From: Terrimesophilobacter sp044508495
Lineage (GTDB): Bacteria > Actinomycetota > Actinomycetes > Actinomycetales > Microbacteriaceae
NCBI GenBank assembly: GCA_044508495.1
Contig: JBIQHP010000007.1
Span: forward strand, 1 to 38,530
Length of the DNA: 38,530 nt
Direction of reading: 5' to 3'
Within the stretch, counting starts at the first letter, position 1. Every line of letters starts with the position of its first letter. Under the pieces are notes generated by a model. That model saw only the letters and a list, made by a program, of their open reading frames with translations, was not told the DNA's origin and did no database searches. Shown in pieces: positions 10,950-21,305 of the stretch. Both the position numbers and the translations under genes were made by a program.

Positions 10950-13463
10950 TCAGCCGAGAGCTGCTGCGGACGCGCCGATCGAGCCGATCACGGCATCCAG
11001 CGGCGAGCCCGAGGCGTCGCGCCTGGCGCCCGTCTCCGGCAGCTCGCGGACCGAGCCGTCCGGGCCGACCGCGAGCGCGGGCTCCGGACCGGCCCAGGCG
11101 AGCACGAGGGAGTCCTCGCCCTTGAGGAAGGTGTGGCAGCGAACGCCGCCGGTCGCCCGGCCCTTGCCCGGGAACTCGGCCAGACGCGAGACCTTGGCCC
11201 GCCCCGGATCGGTCCCGGCGATCGTGTCGCCGTGCGCCGAGACCGTCGCGACGACGACCTGGGCACCGGGGTCGACCGACCCGAAGTGGATGACCGTGGC
11301 GCCGGGCGAGAGCCGGATGCCCGCCATGCCCGCAGCGCTGCGACCCTGGGGCCGCACCGACTCGGCGGGGAAACGCAGGAGCTGCGCATCCGAGGTCACG
11401 AAGACGAGCTCTTCCGCATCGGCGCCCTCGGCCGAGAGGCCCTGAGCCGCGCCGGCGACCTCGTCGCCGTCCTTGAGCGCGATGATCTCGAAGTCGGGCC
11501 GCGCCGGGTAGTCGCCGGGGGAGAGCCGCTTGACGACGCCCTGCTTCGTTCCGAGCGCTATCGGCGCCTCCGATTCGAGGGAGACGAGGGCGACGGCTCG
11601 TTCCTTCCTCGCGTCGAGCGCGAGGTACTCGGCGACCTTCGCGCCCGCCGCGAGCTGGATCGAGTTCTCCGGCACCTGGGGCAGGTCGACGGGGGAGAGC
11701 CGCACGAGCCGGCCGAGGCTCGTGATCGCGCCGATCTCGGTGCGGCTCGTCGTCACGACCGAGGAGAGGATCGCGTCGTGCTTGCTGCGCCGGGCGGCGC
11801 GCGCGGGGGAGTCCGACATCCCGTCGCCGAGGTCGACCCGGATCATGCGGCCGGTCGTGGACAGCAGCACGCGGCACGGCGTGTCCGCGATCTCGAGGGA
11901 GGGCGCAGCCGACTTCGAGGCTGCGGCGGAGCCCCCGGCCGTCGCGCCCGTGCTGGCCGGGGTCGTCGCGCGCGCCTCGGTCAGGAGAGTGCGACGCGGC
12001 GTGCCGAACTCCTCGGCGACCGCCTCGAGCTCGTCCGAGACGAGCTGCCGGATGCGCGCGGGCTCCGCGAGCAGGTGCTCGGGCTCGGCGATCTCGGCGC
12101 GCAGCCGGTCGCGCTCGGCCTCGAGCTCGATGCGCGAGAACTTCGTGAGCCTGCGCAGGCGCAGCTCGAGGATGTACTCCGCCTGAACCTCGCTCAGGTC
12201 GAAGACGTCCATGAGGCGCTTGCGGGCGGCATCCGAGTCGTCGCTCGCCCTGATGACCTGGATGACCTCGTCGATGTCGAGGATCGCCACGAGCAGGCCG
12301 TCCACGAGGTGCAGGCGCTCCTGGCGCCGGGCGAGCCGGAACCGGCTGCGGCGGGTCGTGACCGAGATCCGATGGTCGAGGTACACCTGCAGCAGCTCGC
12401 GCAGCCCGAGCGTCTGCGGGCCGCCGTCGACGAGCGCGACGTTGTTGATGTTGAACTGCTCCTCGAGCGGCGTGTGCTTGTAGAGCTGCTCGAGCACGGC
12501 CTGCGGATTGAAGCCGGTCTTGATGCCGATCACGAGCCGCAGCCCGTGCTTGCGGTCGGTGAGGTCGGTCACGTCGGAGATGCCCGCGAGCTTCTTCGAG
12601 TTCACCCCGTCCTTGATCTTCTCGATGACCTTCTCGGCGCCGACCATGTAGGGCAGCTCGGTCACGACGAGCCCGGTCTTGCGTGCCGTGACGTTCTCGA
12701 TCGAGACCCGAGCGCGGGTCTTGAAGCTGCCCCGGCCCGTCGCGTAGGCGTCCCGGATGCCGTTCAGGCCGATGATCGTCCCCCCCGTGGGCAGGTCCGG
12801 ACCCGGGATGTAGGCCATGAGCTCGTCGAGACCGGCATCCGGATGCGCGAGCAGGTGGCGGGCGCCTCCGACGACCTCGATGAGGTTGTGCGGGGCCATG
12901 TTCGTCGCCATCCCGACGGCGATCCCGGTGGCCCCGTTGACCAGGAGGTTGGGGAACGCCGAGGGCAGCACCTCGGGCTGCGTGAACTGGTTGTCGTAGT
13001 TGGGGACGAAGTCGACGACGTCCTCGTCGAGGTCCGCCGTCATGGCCATGGCGGCCGCGGCGAGCCGTGCCTCGGTGTAGCGCGGGGCGGCGGGCCCGTC
13101 GTCGAGCGATCCGAAGTTGCCGTGCCCGTCGACGAGCGGCACGCGCATGATGAACGACTGGTTGAGCCTCACCATGGCGTCGTAGATCGACGCGTCGCCG
13201 TGCGGATGCAGCTTGCCCATGACGTCGCCGACGACGCGCGAGGACTTCACGTGACCCCTGTCGGGGCGCAGGCCCATCTCGCTCATCTGGTAGAGGATGC
13301 GGCGCTGCACGGGCTTGAGCCCGTCGCGGGCGTCCGGGAGCGCGCGCGAGTAGATGACCGAGTAGGCGTACTCGAGGAAGGAGCTCTCCATCTCGGTCGA
13401 GACGTCGATGTCGTCGATGCGTTCGGCGGGGGCGCTGGGAGGGGTGTCTGCGGGCGTAGTCAT
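10950..13463 (-). CDS. parC: DNA topoisomerase IV subunit A (ParC)
   Basis: The 837-residue product has the GyrA/ParC breakage-reunion domain: winged helix with GLKPVQRRILYQMSEMGLRP, quinolone region HPHGDASIYD (86-95), and the catalytic tyrosine Y129 in APRYTEARL. A coiled tower and GxxxI-rich C-terminal blades follow. The gyrase-specific box (QRRGGRG) is absent, which points to ParC. It partners ParE to unlink daughter chromosomes. At the quinolone position equivalent to E. coli GyrA Ser83 the residue is Ala91, as in mycobacterial GyrA. The start is ATG 13463, diverging from the phosphodiesterase gene with only 12 bp between. A long open frame on the opposite strand is a GC artefact. Confidence 0.94.
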   Translation of the reverse strand: MTTPADTPPSAPAERIDDIDVSTEMESSFLEYAYSVIYSRALPDARDGLKPVQRRILYQMSEMGLRPDRGHVKSSRVVGDVMGKLHPHGDASIYDAMVRLNQSFIMRVPLVDGHGNFGSLDDGPAAPRYTEARLAAAAMAMTADLDEDVVDFVPNYDNQFTQPEVLPSAFPNLLVNGATGIAVGMATNMAPHNLIEVVGGARHLLAHPDAGLDELMAYIPGPDLPTGGTIIGLNGIRDAYATGRGSFKTRARVSIENVTARKTGLVVTELPYMVGAEKVIEKIKDGVNSKKLAGISDVTDLTDRKHGLRLVIGIKTGFNPQAVLEQLYKHTPLEEQFNINNVALVDGGPQTLGLRELLQVYLDHRISVTTRRSRFRLARRQERLHLVDGLLVAILDIDEVIQVIRASDDSDAARKRLMDVFDLSEVQAEYILELRLRRLTKFSRIELEAERDRLRAEIAEPEHLLAEPARIRQLVSDELEAVAEEFGTPRRTLLTEARATTPASTGATAGGSAAASKSAAPSLEIADTPCRVLLSTTGRMIRVDLGDGMSDSPARAARRSKHDAILSSVVTTSRTEIGAITSLGRLVRLSPVDLPQVPENSIQLAAGAKVAEYLALDARKERAVALVSLESEAPIALGTKQGVVKRLSPGDYPARPDFEIIALKDGDEVAGAAQGLSAEGADAEELVFVTSDAQLLRFPAESVRPQGRSAAGMAGIRLSPGATVIHFGSVDPGAQVVVATVSAHGDTIAGTDPGRAKVSRLAEFPGKGRATGGVRCHTFLKGEDSLVLAWAGPEPALAVGPDGSVRELPETGARRDASGSPLDAVIGSIGASAAALG

Positions 13464-13481
13464 AGGATTGCGACCATGCTA
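13463..13481. promoter_or_regulatory. Divergent leaderless promoter pair, parC / phosphodiesterase
   Basis: Rightward: TAGGAT at 13463-13468, 7 nt before ATG 13476; its first base is inside the parC start codon. Leftward: TAGCAT (minus strand of 13476-13481), 12 nt before parC ATG; it overlaps the other gene's start codon. Neither start has a Shine-Dalgarno site. Confidence 0.5.
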
Positions 13482-14618
13482 CCGGCCACGATTCCGGCGC
13501 GGCCGAGCCTTGCCGATGTCCTGCCGAGTTGCCTCGCCTCGCTCCTCGGCCGGCCCAACGCGATGGCGCTCCCGCCCGTCGAACGGGCCGTCGTGTTCGT
13601 CCTCGACGGGCTGGGCGTCAACACGCTCGCCGAGAGGCCCGGCCATGCCCGCACCCTGGCCGGGGCGCTCTCGAAGGCCGCCACGACGGTCGCCGGGTTC
13701 CCGACCACGACCGCGAGCGGCCTCGCGACGATCACGACGGGCGAGCATCCGGGCGTCCACGGCATGGTCGGCTACACCGGCCTGGACCCGGAGAACGACC
13801 GCGTCGTGCAGCTGCTCACCGGATGGGGCGAGAAGCTCGATCCGCTCACCTGGCAGCGCTCCCGCACGGTCTTCGAGCGCGCGGCGGAGCACGGCATCCC
13901 GTCCTTCGCCGTCGGCATCGAGCGGTTCCGCGGCTCGGGCTTCACCTCGGCCATCCTGCGCGGCGCGAGCTTCCGCAGTGCGCGGAGCGTGGTCGGCCGC
14001 GTGGAGGAGGCCCGCCGGGTGCTCGACGAGAACGACTCCGCGATCGTCTATGTCTACGCGGCGGAATTCGATCATGCCGCGCACCATCACGGTCGGGAGT
14101 CCGACCGCGCCATCCGGGCGATCGAGGAGCTCGACGCCGCCGTGTCGACGCTCGCGACGGGCCTCGGCAGGCGGGAGGGGCTCATCGTGACCGCCGACCA
14201 CGGCGCGCTCGACGTACCGGTGAGCTCCCACGTGCTGTTCGACCGGGAGCCCGGGCTGCTCGACGGCATCCGCCATGTCGCGGGCGAGCCGCGCGCGCTC
14301 CAGTTGCACTTCGAGCCGGATGCGGGACCGAAGGCGCGCGAGCACCTCGCCGCCCGGTGGCGCGAGGCGGAAGGAGACCGGTCGCAGGTCGTCACGCGGG
14401 CTGAGGCGATCGCGCAGGGGTGGTTCGGTCCCGTCGTCGACCCGGCCGTCGAGCCGCGCATCGGCGACCTCGTCGTCGCGGCGAGGAAGGCGATCGCCTA
14501 CTACGACTCGCGGACGGCGACGGCCAGGTCGCGGGCCATGATCGGCCAGCACGGCTCGCTCTCGCCGGAGGAGACCCGGGTCCCGCTGCTCCGCTTCGGC
14601 GCCTATGCGCCGCGCTGA
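13476..14618 (+). CDS. Alkaline-phosphatase-superfamily phosphodiesterase / nucleotide pyrophosphatase
   Basis: This 380-residue protein has the metal-site motifs of the nucleotide pyrophosphatase/phosphodiesterase branch (PF01663): D44 in VFVLDGLGVN, the nucleophile Thr in FPTTTASGLATITTGEHP, FDHAAHHHG, and TADHGALDV. These bind two zinc ions and a phosphoester. No signal peptide or membrane segment is visible, so it is probably cytoplasmic. The substrate is unknown. The start was chosen at ATG 13476, before the first conserved residues, with a leaderless-type -10; the frame is open far upstream only because it lies antisense to parC. It converges on sepH. Confidence 0.85.
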   Translation: MLPATIPARPSLADVLPSCLASLLGRPNAMALPPVERAVVFVLDGLGVNTLAERPGHARTLAGALSKAATTVAGFPTTTASGLATITTGEHPGVHGMVGYTGLDPENDRVVQLLTGWGEKLDPLTWQRSRTVFERAAEHGIPSFAVGIERFRGSGFTSAILRGASFRSARSVVGRVEEARRVLDENDSAIVYVYAAEFDHAAHHHGRESDRAIRAIEELDAAVSTLATGLGRREGLIVTADHGALDVPVSSHVLFDREPGLLDGIRHVAGEPRALQLHFEPDAGPKAREHLAARWREAEGDRSQVVTRAEAIAQGWFGPVVDPAVEPRIGDLVVAARKAIAYYDSRTATARSRAMIGQHGSLSPEETRVPLLRFGAYAPR

Positions 14619-14639
14619 GCCCGGGTTCTAGGCCTGGTT

Positions 14640-15674
14640 CTAGGCCGGGTCGTCGTCCGAGCGGGCGCCGAAGACGATCTCGTCCCAGCTCGGCATGGCC
14701 GCGCGGCCGCGCTTCGACGGCCGGTGATGGGGGCTCGGCGGGGGGGAGTCCTCGAGATCGGGGAGCGGGACCTCGACGAGGCGGATGCTCCCCGTCGAGG
14801 GGTGATCGGCCATCGCGTCCTCGAGGTCGTCGTAGTGGGCGCTCTCGCGCTCGCCCCGCCGTCGCCGGAGCGCCTCGAGGAGGTCGGCGGTCTGGTTCGT
14901 GGGGGGCGCCTCCCCGGAGGTGTCCGCGGCTGCCCCGGTCGACGCGGCTCCCACGCGGCCGTAGGGGACGGCCTCGAGGTGGGGCGCGGTGTCCTGGGCG
15001 CCGCCGTCGCCGGCGGGAGAGAGCTCATGGTCGACGAAGGCGCCGCTGTCGAATCGGGAACTGTCCGCGACCCGGTCGCGTCCGTCGACCGCCCGCAGCC
15101 GCGGGATGAGGCTCGCGGCGGGCTCGCCCTGCTGGGAGAGCGTCTCCGCCTCGGAGTTGAGGGGGGCGAGCGCGGACTTCTTCGGGTCGAAGCGCCAGCG
15201 CGCGTCGTGATCGATCGTGTCCGCGGTGAACGAGAGCTTGACGACCCAGCCGGCCTCCTCCTTCCAGCTCGCCCAGCGCTCTCCCGTCGCTCCCAGCTCG
15301 TGGAGCCGGCTCAGCATGGCGGTGCCGAAGGTCGTCGGGGGGGTGCCGAAGTCGGCGTCCATCGCCGTGTGCACCGGAACGGCGAGCGCCGACTCGATGA
15401 CGTACTCGCGTTCGGCGATGACCGGGCCCTCGAAGCGCTGGATGTCCTCGAGCGGCGCACCCGTGATCGAGGCGACATCCTGCGCCGACATCCCCGAGCG
15501 GATGTGCGCCTGGATGTCCTTGGGGGCGAGGCGCCGGCCGGTTCCGGAATCCGGCGTGGACTGCCTCACCTGGGACCGGAGGGCGTCGTCGATCGCGAGG
15601 CGGTATCGCTCACCGTCGTCGGAGGCGACGAGGAGCGCACCGTCCTCACCGCCGATCACTCTCAGCTCCTGCAT
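14640..15674 (-). CDS. sepH: Cell division protein SepH (DUF3071)
   Basis: A 344-residue protein. Residues 1 to about 170 are the conserved DUF3071 domain with a helix-turn-helix-like part (RLAPKDIQAHIRSGMSAQDV, then ASITGAPLEDIQRFEGPV). The rest is a low-complexity linker ending in a short conserved tail RAAMPSWDEIVFGAR. In Streptomyces SepH binds FtsZ and promotes its assembly at division sites; that role is transferred by homology. ATG 15674 is preceded by GAAAGAGG. It is transcribed alone, converging with the phosphodiesterase gene. Confidence 0.92.
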   Translation of the reverse strand: MQELRVIGGEDGALLVASDDGERYRLAIDDALRSQVRQSTPDSGTGRRLAPKDIQAHIRSGMSAQDVASITGAPLEDIQRFEGPVIAEREYVIESALAVPVHTAMDADFGTPPTTFGTAMLSRLHELGATGERWASWKEEAGWVVKLSFTADTIDHDARWRFDPKKSALAPLNSEAETLSQQGEPAASLIPRLRAVDGRDRVADSSRFDSGAFVDHELSPAGDGGAQDTAPHLEAVPYGRVGAASTGAAADTSGEAPPTNQTADLLEALRRRRGERESAHYDDLEDAMADHPSTGSIRLVEVPLPDLEDSPPPSPHHRPSKRGRAAMPSWDEIVFGARSDDDPA

Positions 15675-15700
15675 CAGCGCGCCTCTTTCACGTCACGATT

Positions 15701-15713
15701 GCACTCAGAGTGC
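15701..15713. promoter_or_regulatory. 6-bp-arm inverted repeat upstream of sepH
   Basis: GCACTC and GAGTGC are separated by one base, 27 nt before the sepH start. It may be an operator. The half-sites resemble CIRCE, but CIRCE needs a 9-nt spacer. Confidence 0.35.
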
Positions 15714-15774
15714 CATGCCCGGGCCGTGGAACCGGGGAATAACGCGGGCGTGCCGTAAGTTCAGTCTGGCGTGA

Positions 15775-15790
15775 GGGAGCGGGTGCTCCC
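15775..15790 (+). other. Hairpin in the presumed DUF4193 leader
   Basis: GGGAGC and GCTCCC pair around a 4-nt loop. A TANNNT (TAAGTT, 15756-15761) lies upstream and the gene starts at 15873, so the hairpin would be in a leader of about 105 nt. Between hairpin and gene, GTTTGC...GCAAAC arms surround an AT-rich patch that may be a second promoter. Confidence 0.35.
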
Positions 15791-15872
15791 GGATGGTTTG
15801 CTATTGCGAATCAATTGATGCAAACTACCCCCGCGATTTCGCGCAGCCGACAAGTTGAAGAAGTGGATGGTA

Positions 15873-16166
15873 ATGGCAACCGACTACGACGCGCCACGCA
15901 AGACCGACGACGACTCGGAGTCGATCGAGGCGCTCAAGGAACGTGTCCCGGACAAGATGTCCGGGGTCGTCGACGTCGACGATGCCGACAATCCCGGCGG
16001 GTTCGAGCTGCCGGGTGCCGACCTCTCCGATCTCGACCTGGACGTCGTCGTCCTCCCGCCGCAGGCCGACGAGTTCACCTGCGTGAGCTGCTTCCTCGTG
16101 AAGCACCGCTCCCAGATCGACCACGAGGAGAAGCTCGGTCCGATCTGCCTCGAGTGCGCGAGCTGA
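15873..16166 (+). CDS. DUF4193 protein (zinc-ribbon, Mycobacterium Rv2699c-like)
   Basis: The 97-residue protein begins MATDYDAPRKTDDDSES, the typical family start, at ATG 15873; two upstream in-frame ATGs (15855, 15867) are less likely. The acidic N-terminal half (with LDLDVVVLPPQADEF) is followed by CVSC and CLEC pairs, a four-cysteine zinc site. It is among the most conserved small proteins of actinobacteria, abundant and of unknown function. It converges on the DUF3093 gene with 1 bp between stops and belongs to the conserved sepH-DUF4193-DUF3093-dut block. Confidence 0.92.
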   Translation: MATDYDAPRKTDDDSESIEALKERVPDKMSGVVDVDDADNPGGFELPGADLSDLDLDVVVLPPQADEFTCVSCFLVKHRSQIDHEEKLGPICLECAS

Positions 16167-16167
16167 G

Positions 16168-16611
16168 CTAGGACGCTCTCGCCGACTCGATGGCGGCGAG
16201 GAGCTCCTCCGGGTGCCGCGTCGAGACGAGCCAGTACGGCGTGGGATCGGCGGGGTCGGTGAGCTCGACGCGCACGACCGGCCCGACCCAGCCTCGGATG
16301 AGCAGCCAGGCGCGGGCATCCAGCTCCACCCCGCGCTGCGCCGTCGCCTCGGGCTCGCGATAGCCGGCGGTCTTCCCGGCGAATTCGAGGGGGAGGCGGG
16401 CGCGGCCGGCCACGAGCTCGGTCTCGGTCACGACGATCGACGGTGAGGCGAGCACGAGGAGCCCGGCGCAGGCGGCATACAGCGCGATCGCCACGATCAC
16501 GCCGGCGGGCACGCTGATGGGCCAGAACACGAGCAGGCTCGCCGGGATCACGAGGGCCGTCGACAGGAAGAGCCAGGCGGAGGCCCACAACCGCTCCCGA
16601 TAGATCGTCAT
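16168..16611 (-). CDS. DUF3093 membrane protein
   Basis: A 147-residue protein. Two hydrophobic helices occupy about residues 9-55 (ASAWLFLSTALVIPASLLVF and VPAGVIVAIALYAACAGLLV), followed by a soluble domain with ARAWLLIRGWVGPVVRVEL and the C-terminal YWLVSTRHPEELLAAI typical of the family. The function is unknown. It diverges from dut across 49 bp, the arrangement seen in other actinobacteria (Rv2698 beside dut). The ATG has only AGGGG very close upstream. Confidence 0.88.
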   Translation of the reverse strand: MTIYRERLWASAWLFLSTALVIPASLLVFWPISVPAGVIVAIALYAACAGLLVLASPSIVVTETELVAGRARLPLEFAGKTAGYREPEATAQRGVELDARAWLLIRGWVGPVVRVELTDPADPTPYWLVSTRHPEELLAAIESARAS

Positions 16612-16648
16612 GCCCCTATTCGATCAGACTTTGCGCGCCTCCCTGCAC

Positions 16649-16654
16649 TACCCT
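16649..16654 (+). promoter_or_regulatory. Predicted leaderless -10 of dut
   Basis: TACCCT, then CGAATC, then GTG 16661. The 6-nt spacing and missing ribosome site suggest a leaderless start. Confidence 0.5.
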
Positions 16655-16660
16655 CGAATC

Positions 16661-17119
16661 GTGAACGACGGTGTCGAAGTCCTTTTCCGCGGCGAGATCG
16701 TGCCGGAGTACGCGCATCCGGGCGACGCGGGCGCGGACCTGAGCGCCGCGGAGGCGGTCGAGCTCGGGCCGGGCCAGCGCGCCACGGTCGGCACGGGCGT
16801 CTCGATCGCGCTCCCCGACGGCTACGTCGGATTCGTGGTCCCGAGAAGCGGCCTCGCGGCCCGTCACGGCATCACGATCGTCAACAGCCCGGGCACGGTG
16901 GACGCGGGATACCGCGGGGAGCTCAGGGTGACCCTTCTCAACACGGATGCCGTGGAGCCCTATTCCGTCGCCGCCGGCGACCGGATCGCCCAGCTCATCG
17001 TCATGCCGGTCTCCCGCGCTCGATTCGTCCCGGTAGGCTCACTCCCCGGGAGCGACCGTGGAGAGTCCGGATTCGGCTCGACCGGCTACCGCGCAGGCGA
17101 GGACAAGGCAGGAGCATAG
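16661..17119 (+). CDS. dut: dUTP diphosphatase
   Basis: This 152-residue trimeric dUTPase hydrolyses dUTP to dUMP and PPi, keeping uracil out of DNA. All five motifs are present: GDAGADL (21-27), PRSGLA (61-66), GTVDAGYRGELRV (78-90), GDRIAQLIV (106-114), and the P-loop-like RGESGFGSTG (133-142). GTG 16661 was chosen over a longer frame start at 16610 because the family begins here and the leaderless -10 fits. The DUF3710 gene follows 2 nt after the stop, giving a dut-DUF3710-DUF3159 operon. Confidence 0.95.
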   Translation: MNDGVEVLFRGEIVPEYAHPGDAGADLSAAEAVELGPGQRATVGTGVSIALPDGYVGFVVPRSGLAARHGITIVNSPGTVDAGYRGELRVTLLNTDAVEPYSVAAGDRIAQLIVMPVSRARFVPVGSLPGSDRGESGFGSTGYRAGEDKAGA

Positions 17120-17121
17120 GC

Positions 17122-17760
17122 GTGGACGAGACAGCAGACCCGGCCGACGACGGCCGCGAGGAGCAGGAGCAGGCGAAGTCGGCCCCCGCCGACCGCGCCA
17201 CCGCAGGCCCGCTCGACGAGGGCGAGGCGAATGCCGTACGACCCTACGTCGACCTGGGCGGGGTCAAGATCCTTCCCCGCGAGGGGCTGCAGCTGCGCCT
17301 GGAGGTCGAGGAGGGCAGCAAGCGGGTCGTCGCCGTCGGACTCGACTACGCCGGATCGACCCTCCAGGTCCAGCCCTTCGCCGCACCGCGCTCGACGGGG
17401 CTCTGGCACGAGATCCGCCACCAGATCGCCGACCAGATCGCCAAGCAGGGCGGCACCACGAAGCTCACCGTCGGGCCGTTCGGGCCCGAGCTCCTGGCCG
17501 AGATCCCCGCTGCCGCCCCCGGGCAGCCCGGGTCCAAGAGGATTGCGCGGTTCATCGGAGTCGACGGGCCGCGCTGGTTCCTGCGCGGCGTCATCGCGGG
17601 CGAGGGCGCCGTGAAGCAGGACGCGGCGGAGAAGGTCGAGGACCTGTTCCGGAGCATCGTCGTCGTGCGCGGCACGACGCCCATGCCGCCGCGCGACCTC
17701 ATTCCGCTCACGATGCCGCCCTCCGCCGGTGCGGGAACGGTCGGCGCCACGAGTGTCTGA
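17122..17760 (+). CDS. DUF3710 protein
   Basis: The 212-residue protein begins at GTG 17122, 2 nt after dut. An acidic, disordered N-terminus (about 1-40) precedes the conserved domain: RPYVDLGGVKILPREGLQLR, LQVQPFAAPRSTGLWHEIR, GGTTKLTVGPFGPELLAEI, and FIGVDGPRWFLRGVIAG. No catalytic residues are evident and no function is known. Consistent linkage with dut and DUF3159 in actinobacteria suggests a shared, unrecognised process. AGGAGC lies upstream of the GTG. Confidence 0.9.
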   Translation: MDETADPADDGREEQEQAKSAPADRATAGPLDEGEANAVRPYVDLGGVKILPREGLQLRLEVEEGSKRVVAVGLDYAGSTLQVQPFAAPRSTGLWHEIRHQIADQIAKQGGTTKLTVGPFGPELLAEIPAAAPGQPGSKRIARFIGVDGPRWFLRGVIAGEGAVKQDAAEKVEDLFRSIVVVRGTTPMPPRDLIPLTMPPSAGAGTVGATSV

Positions 17761-18496
17761 CCGGGACGAGTCTCCGCCGGAGCCGGTGGAGACCTTCAAG
17801 GAGGCGTTCGGGAGCGCCGTGCGCAGAGCCGGCATCGGCCAGGTCGCGCCGGGCGAGGTCCCGACCGGAAGATCGCTGCTCACCGCGGTCGGGGGCGTCC
17901 GGGGCCTCGTCGAGGCGATCCTCCCCGGCCTCGGGTTCCTCGTCGTGTACGCCTTCACGCAGCAGGTCCTGCCGTCCGTCGTCGCACCCGTGGTGCTCGC
18001 GCTCGTCTTCGTCGGCATCCGGATCGCCACGAAGACCCCCGCGACGCAGGCCTTCGCCGGTGTCGTCGGCATCGCGCTCTCGGCCGGGCTCGCGCTCGTC
18101 ACCGGCCGTGCCGAGGACAACTTCGTGCTCGGCCTCGGGATCAACGTCGCCGCGGTCGTCGTGCTCCTCGTGAGCCTCGCCGTCCGCTGGCCGCTCATCG
18201 GGCTCATCGCGGGGGTCCTGACCAACGAGCTCACGGCGTGGCGGGACGACAGGGCGAAGCGCCGCGTCCTGACGCTGTGCACCTGGCTGTGGGTGGGGCT
18301 GTTCTCGCTCCGCCTCGCCGTGCAGGCGCCGCTGTACTTCTCCGGTCAGACCGAGTGGCTCGCGGCCACGAAGCTCCTCATGGGCGTCCCGCTCTATGCC
18401 GCCCTGCTCTGGGTGACCTGGCTGCTCGTGAAGTCGGTGTACGACAGGTCCGCTCCGCGGGACGCGGGGCGCGCAGGCGACACTCCGGCGAAGTGA
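17753..18496 (+). CDS. DUF3159 membrane protein
   Basis: A 247-residue integral membrane protein with five to six hydrophobic helices, e.g. LGFLVVYAFTQQVLPSVVA, VVLALVFVGIRIA, and NVAAVVVLLVSLAVRWPLIG, and the family segment RVLTLCTWLWVGLFSLRLAV. The N-terminus (EPVETFKEAFGSAVRR) is cytoplasmic. GTG 17753 overlaps the DUF3710 stop by 8 nt, the usual coupling arrangement; GTG 17729 in the same frame is an alternative. The function is unknown. Confidence 0.87.
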   Translation: MSDRDESPPEPVETFKEAFGSAVRRAGIGQVAPGEVPTGRSLLTAVGGVRGLVEAILPGLGFLVVYAFTQQVLPSVVAPVVLALVFVGIRIATKTPATQAFAGVVGIALSAGLALVTGRAEDNFVLGLGINVAAVVVLLVSLAVRWPLIGLIAGVLTNELTAWRDDRAKRRVLTLCTWLWVGLFSLRLAVQAPLYFSGQTEWLAATKLLMGVPLYAALLWVTWLLVKSVYDRSAPRDAGRAGDTPAK

Positions 18497-18503
18497 TAGC
18501 ATT

Positions 18504-18521
18504 TATCTTGACGTCAAGATA
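18504..18521. promoter_or_regulatory. Perfect 18-bp palindrome upstream of acnA
   Basis: TATCTTGACGTCAAGATA is fully self-complementary with no spacer. It lies 30 nt before the acnA start, with TANNNT candidates on both sides (TAGCAT at 18497, TAGTTT at 18520), so a bound protein would block transcription. In Corynebacterium acn is repressed by the TetR-type AcnR; a comparable repressor is inferred here, though the sequence differs. Confidence 0.75.
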
Positions 18522-18550
18522 GTTTTGGCGGAACGGCGAAGGAGACGAGG

Positions 18551-21259
<2,709 letters not shown>

Positions 21260-21267
21260 GTTGTTTG

Positions 21268-21292
21268 GCGCGCCGCCGCTCCTGCGGCGCGC
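21268..21292 (+). terminator. GC-rich hairpin after acnA
   Basis: GCGCGCCGC pairs perfectly with GCGGCGCGC (9 bp, 7-nt loop). No U-tract follows. It sits immediately before the dxs -10. Confidence 0.55.
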
Positions 21293-21293
21293 A

Positions 21294-21299
21294 TAAGGT
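21294..21299 (+). promoter_or_regulatory. Predicted leaderless -10 of dxs
   Basis: TAAGGT, then TGCTTC, then ATG 21306. No Shine-Dalgarno sequence is present. The element starts 2 nt after the acnA hairpin. Confidence 0.55.
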
Positions 21300-21305
21300 T
21301 GCTTC

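Noticed and set aside
10845..13475. 877-codon open frame on the plus strand joined to the phosphodiesterase gene
   Set aside because: It is antisense to parC, has Arg/Gly/Asp-rich shadow composition, and the conserved phosphodiesterase domain starts only at 13476. High GC removes stops from such frames.
15701..15713. CIRCE (HrcA) operator
   Set aside because: Half-sites agree with CIRCE, but the spacer is 1 nt instead of 9 and the neighbour is not a chaperone gene.
15701..15714. Sigma-54-like TGGCAC-n5-GTGCA on the minus strand before sepH
   Set aside because: Actinobacteria generally lack sigma-54, and the -12 element is a mismatch; the match is a by-product of the inverted repeat.
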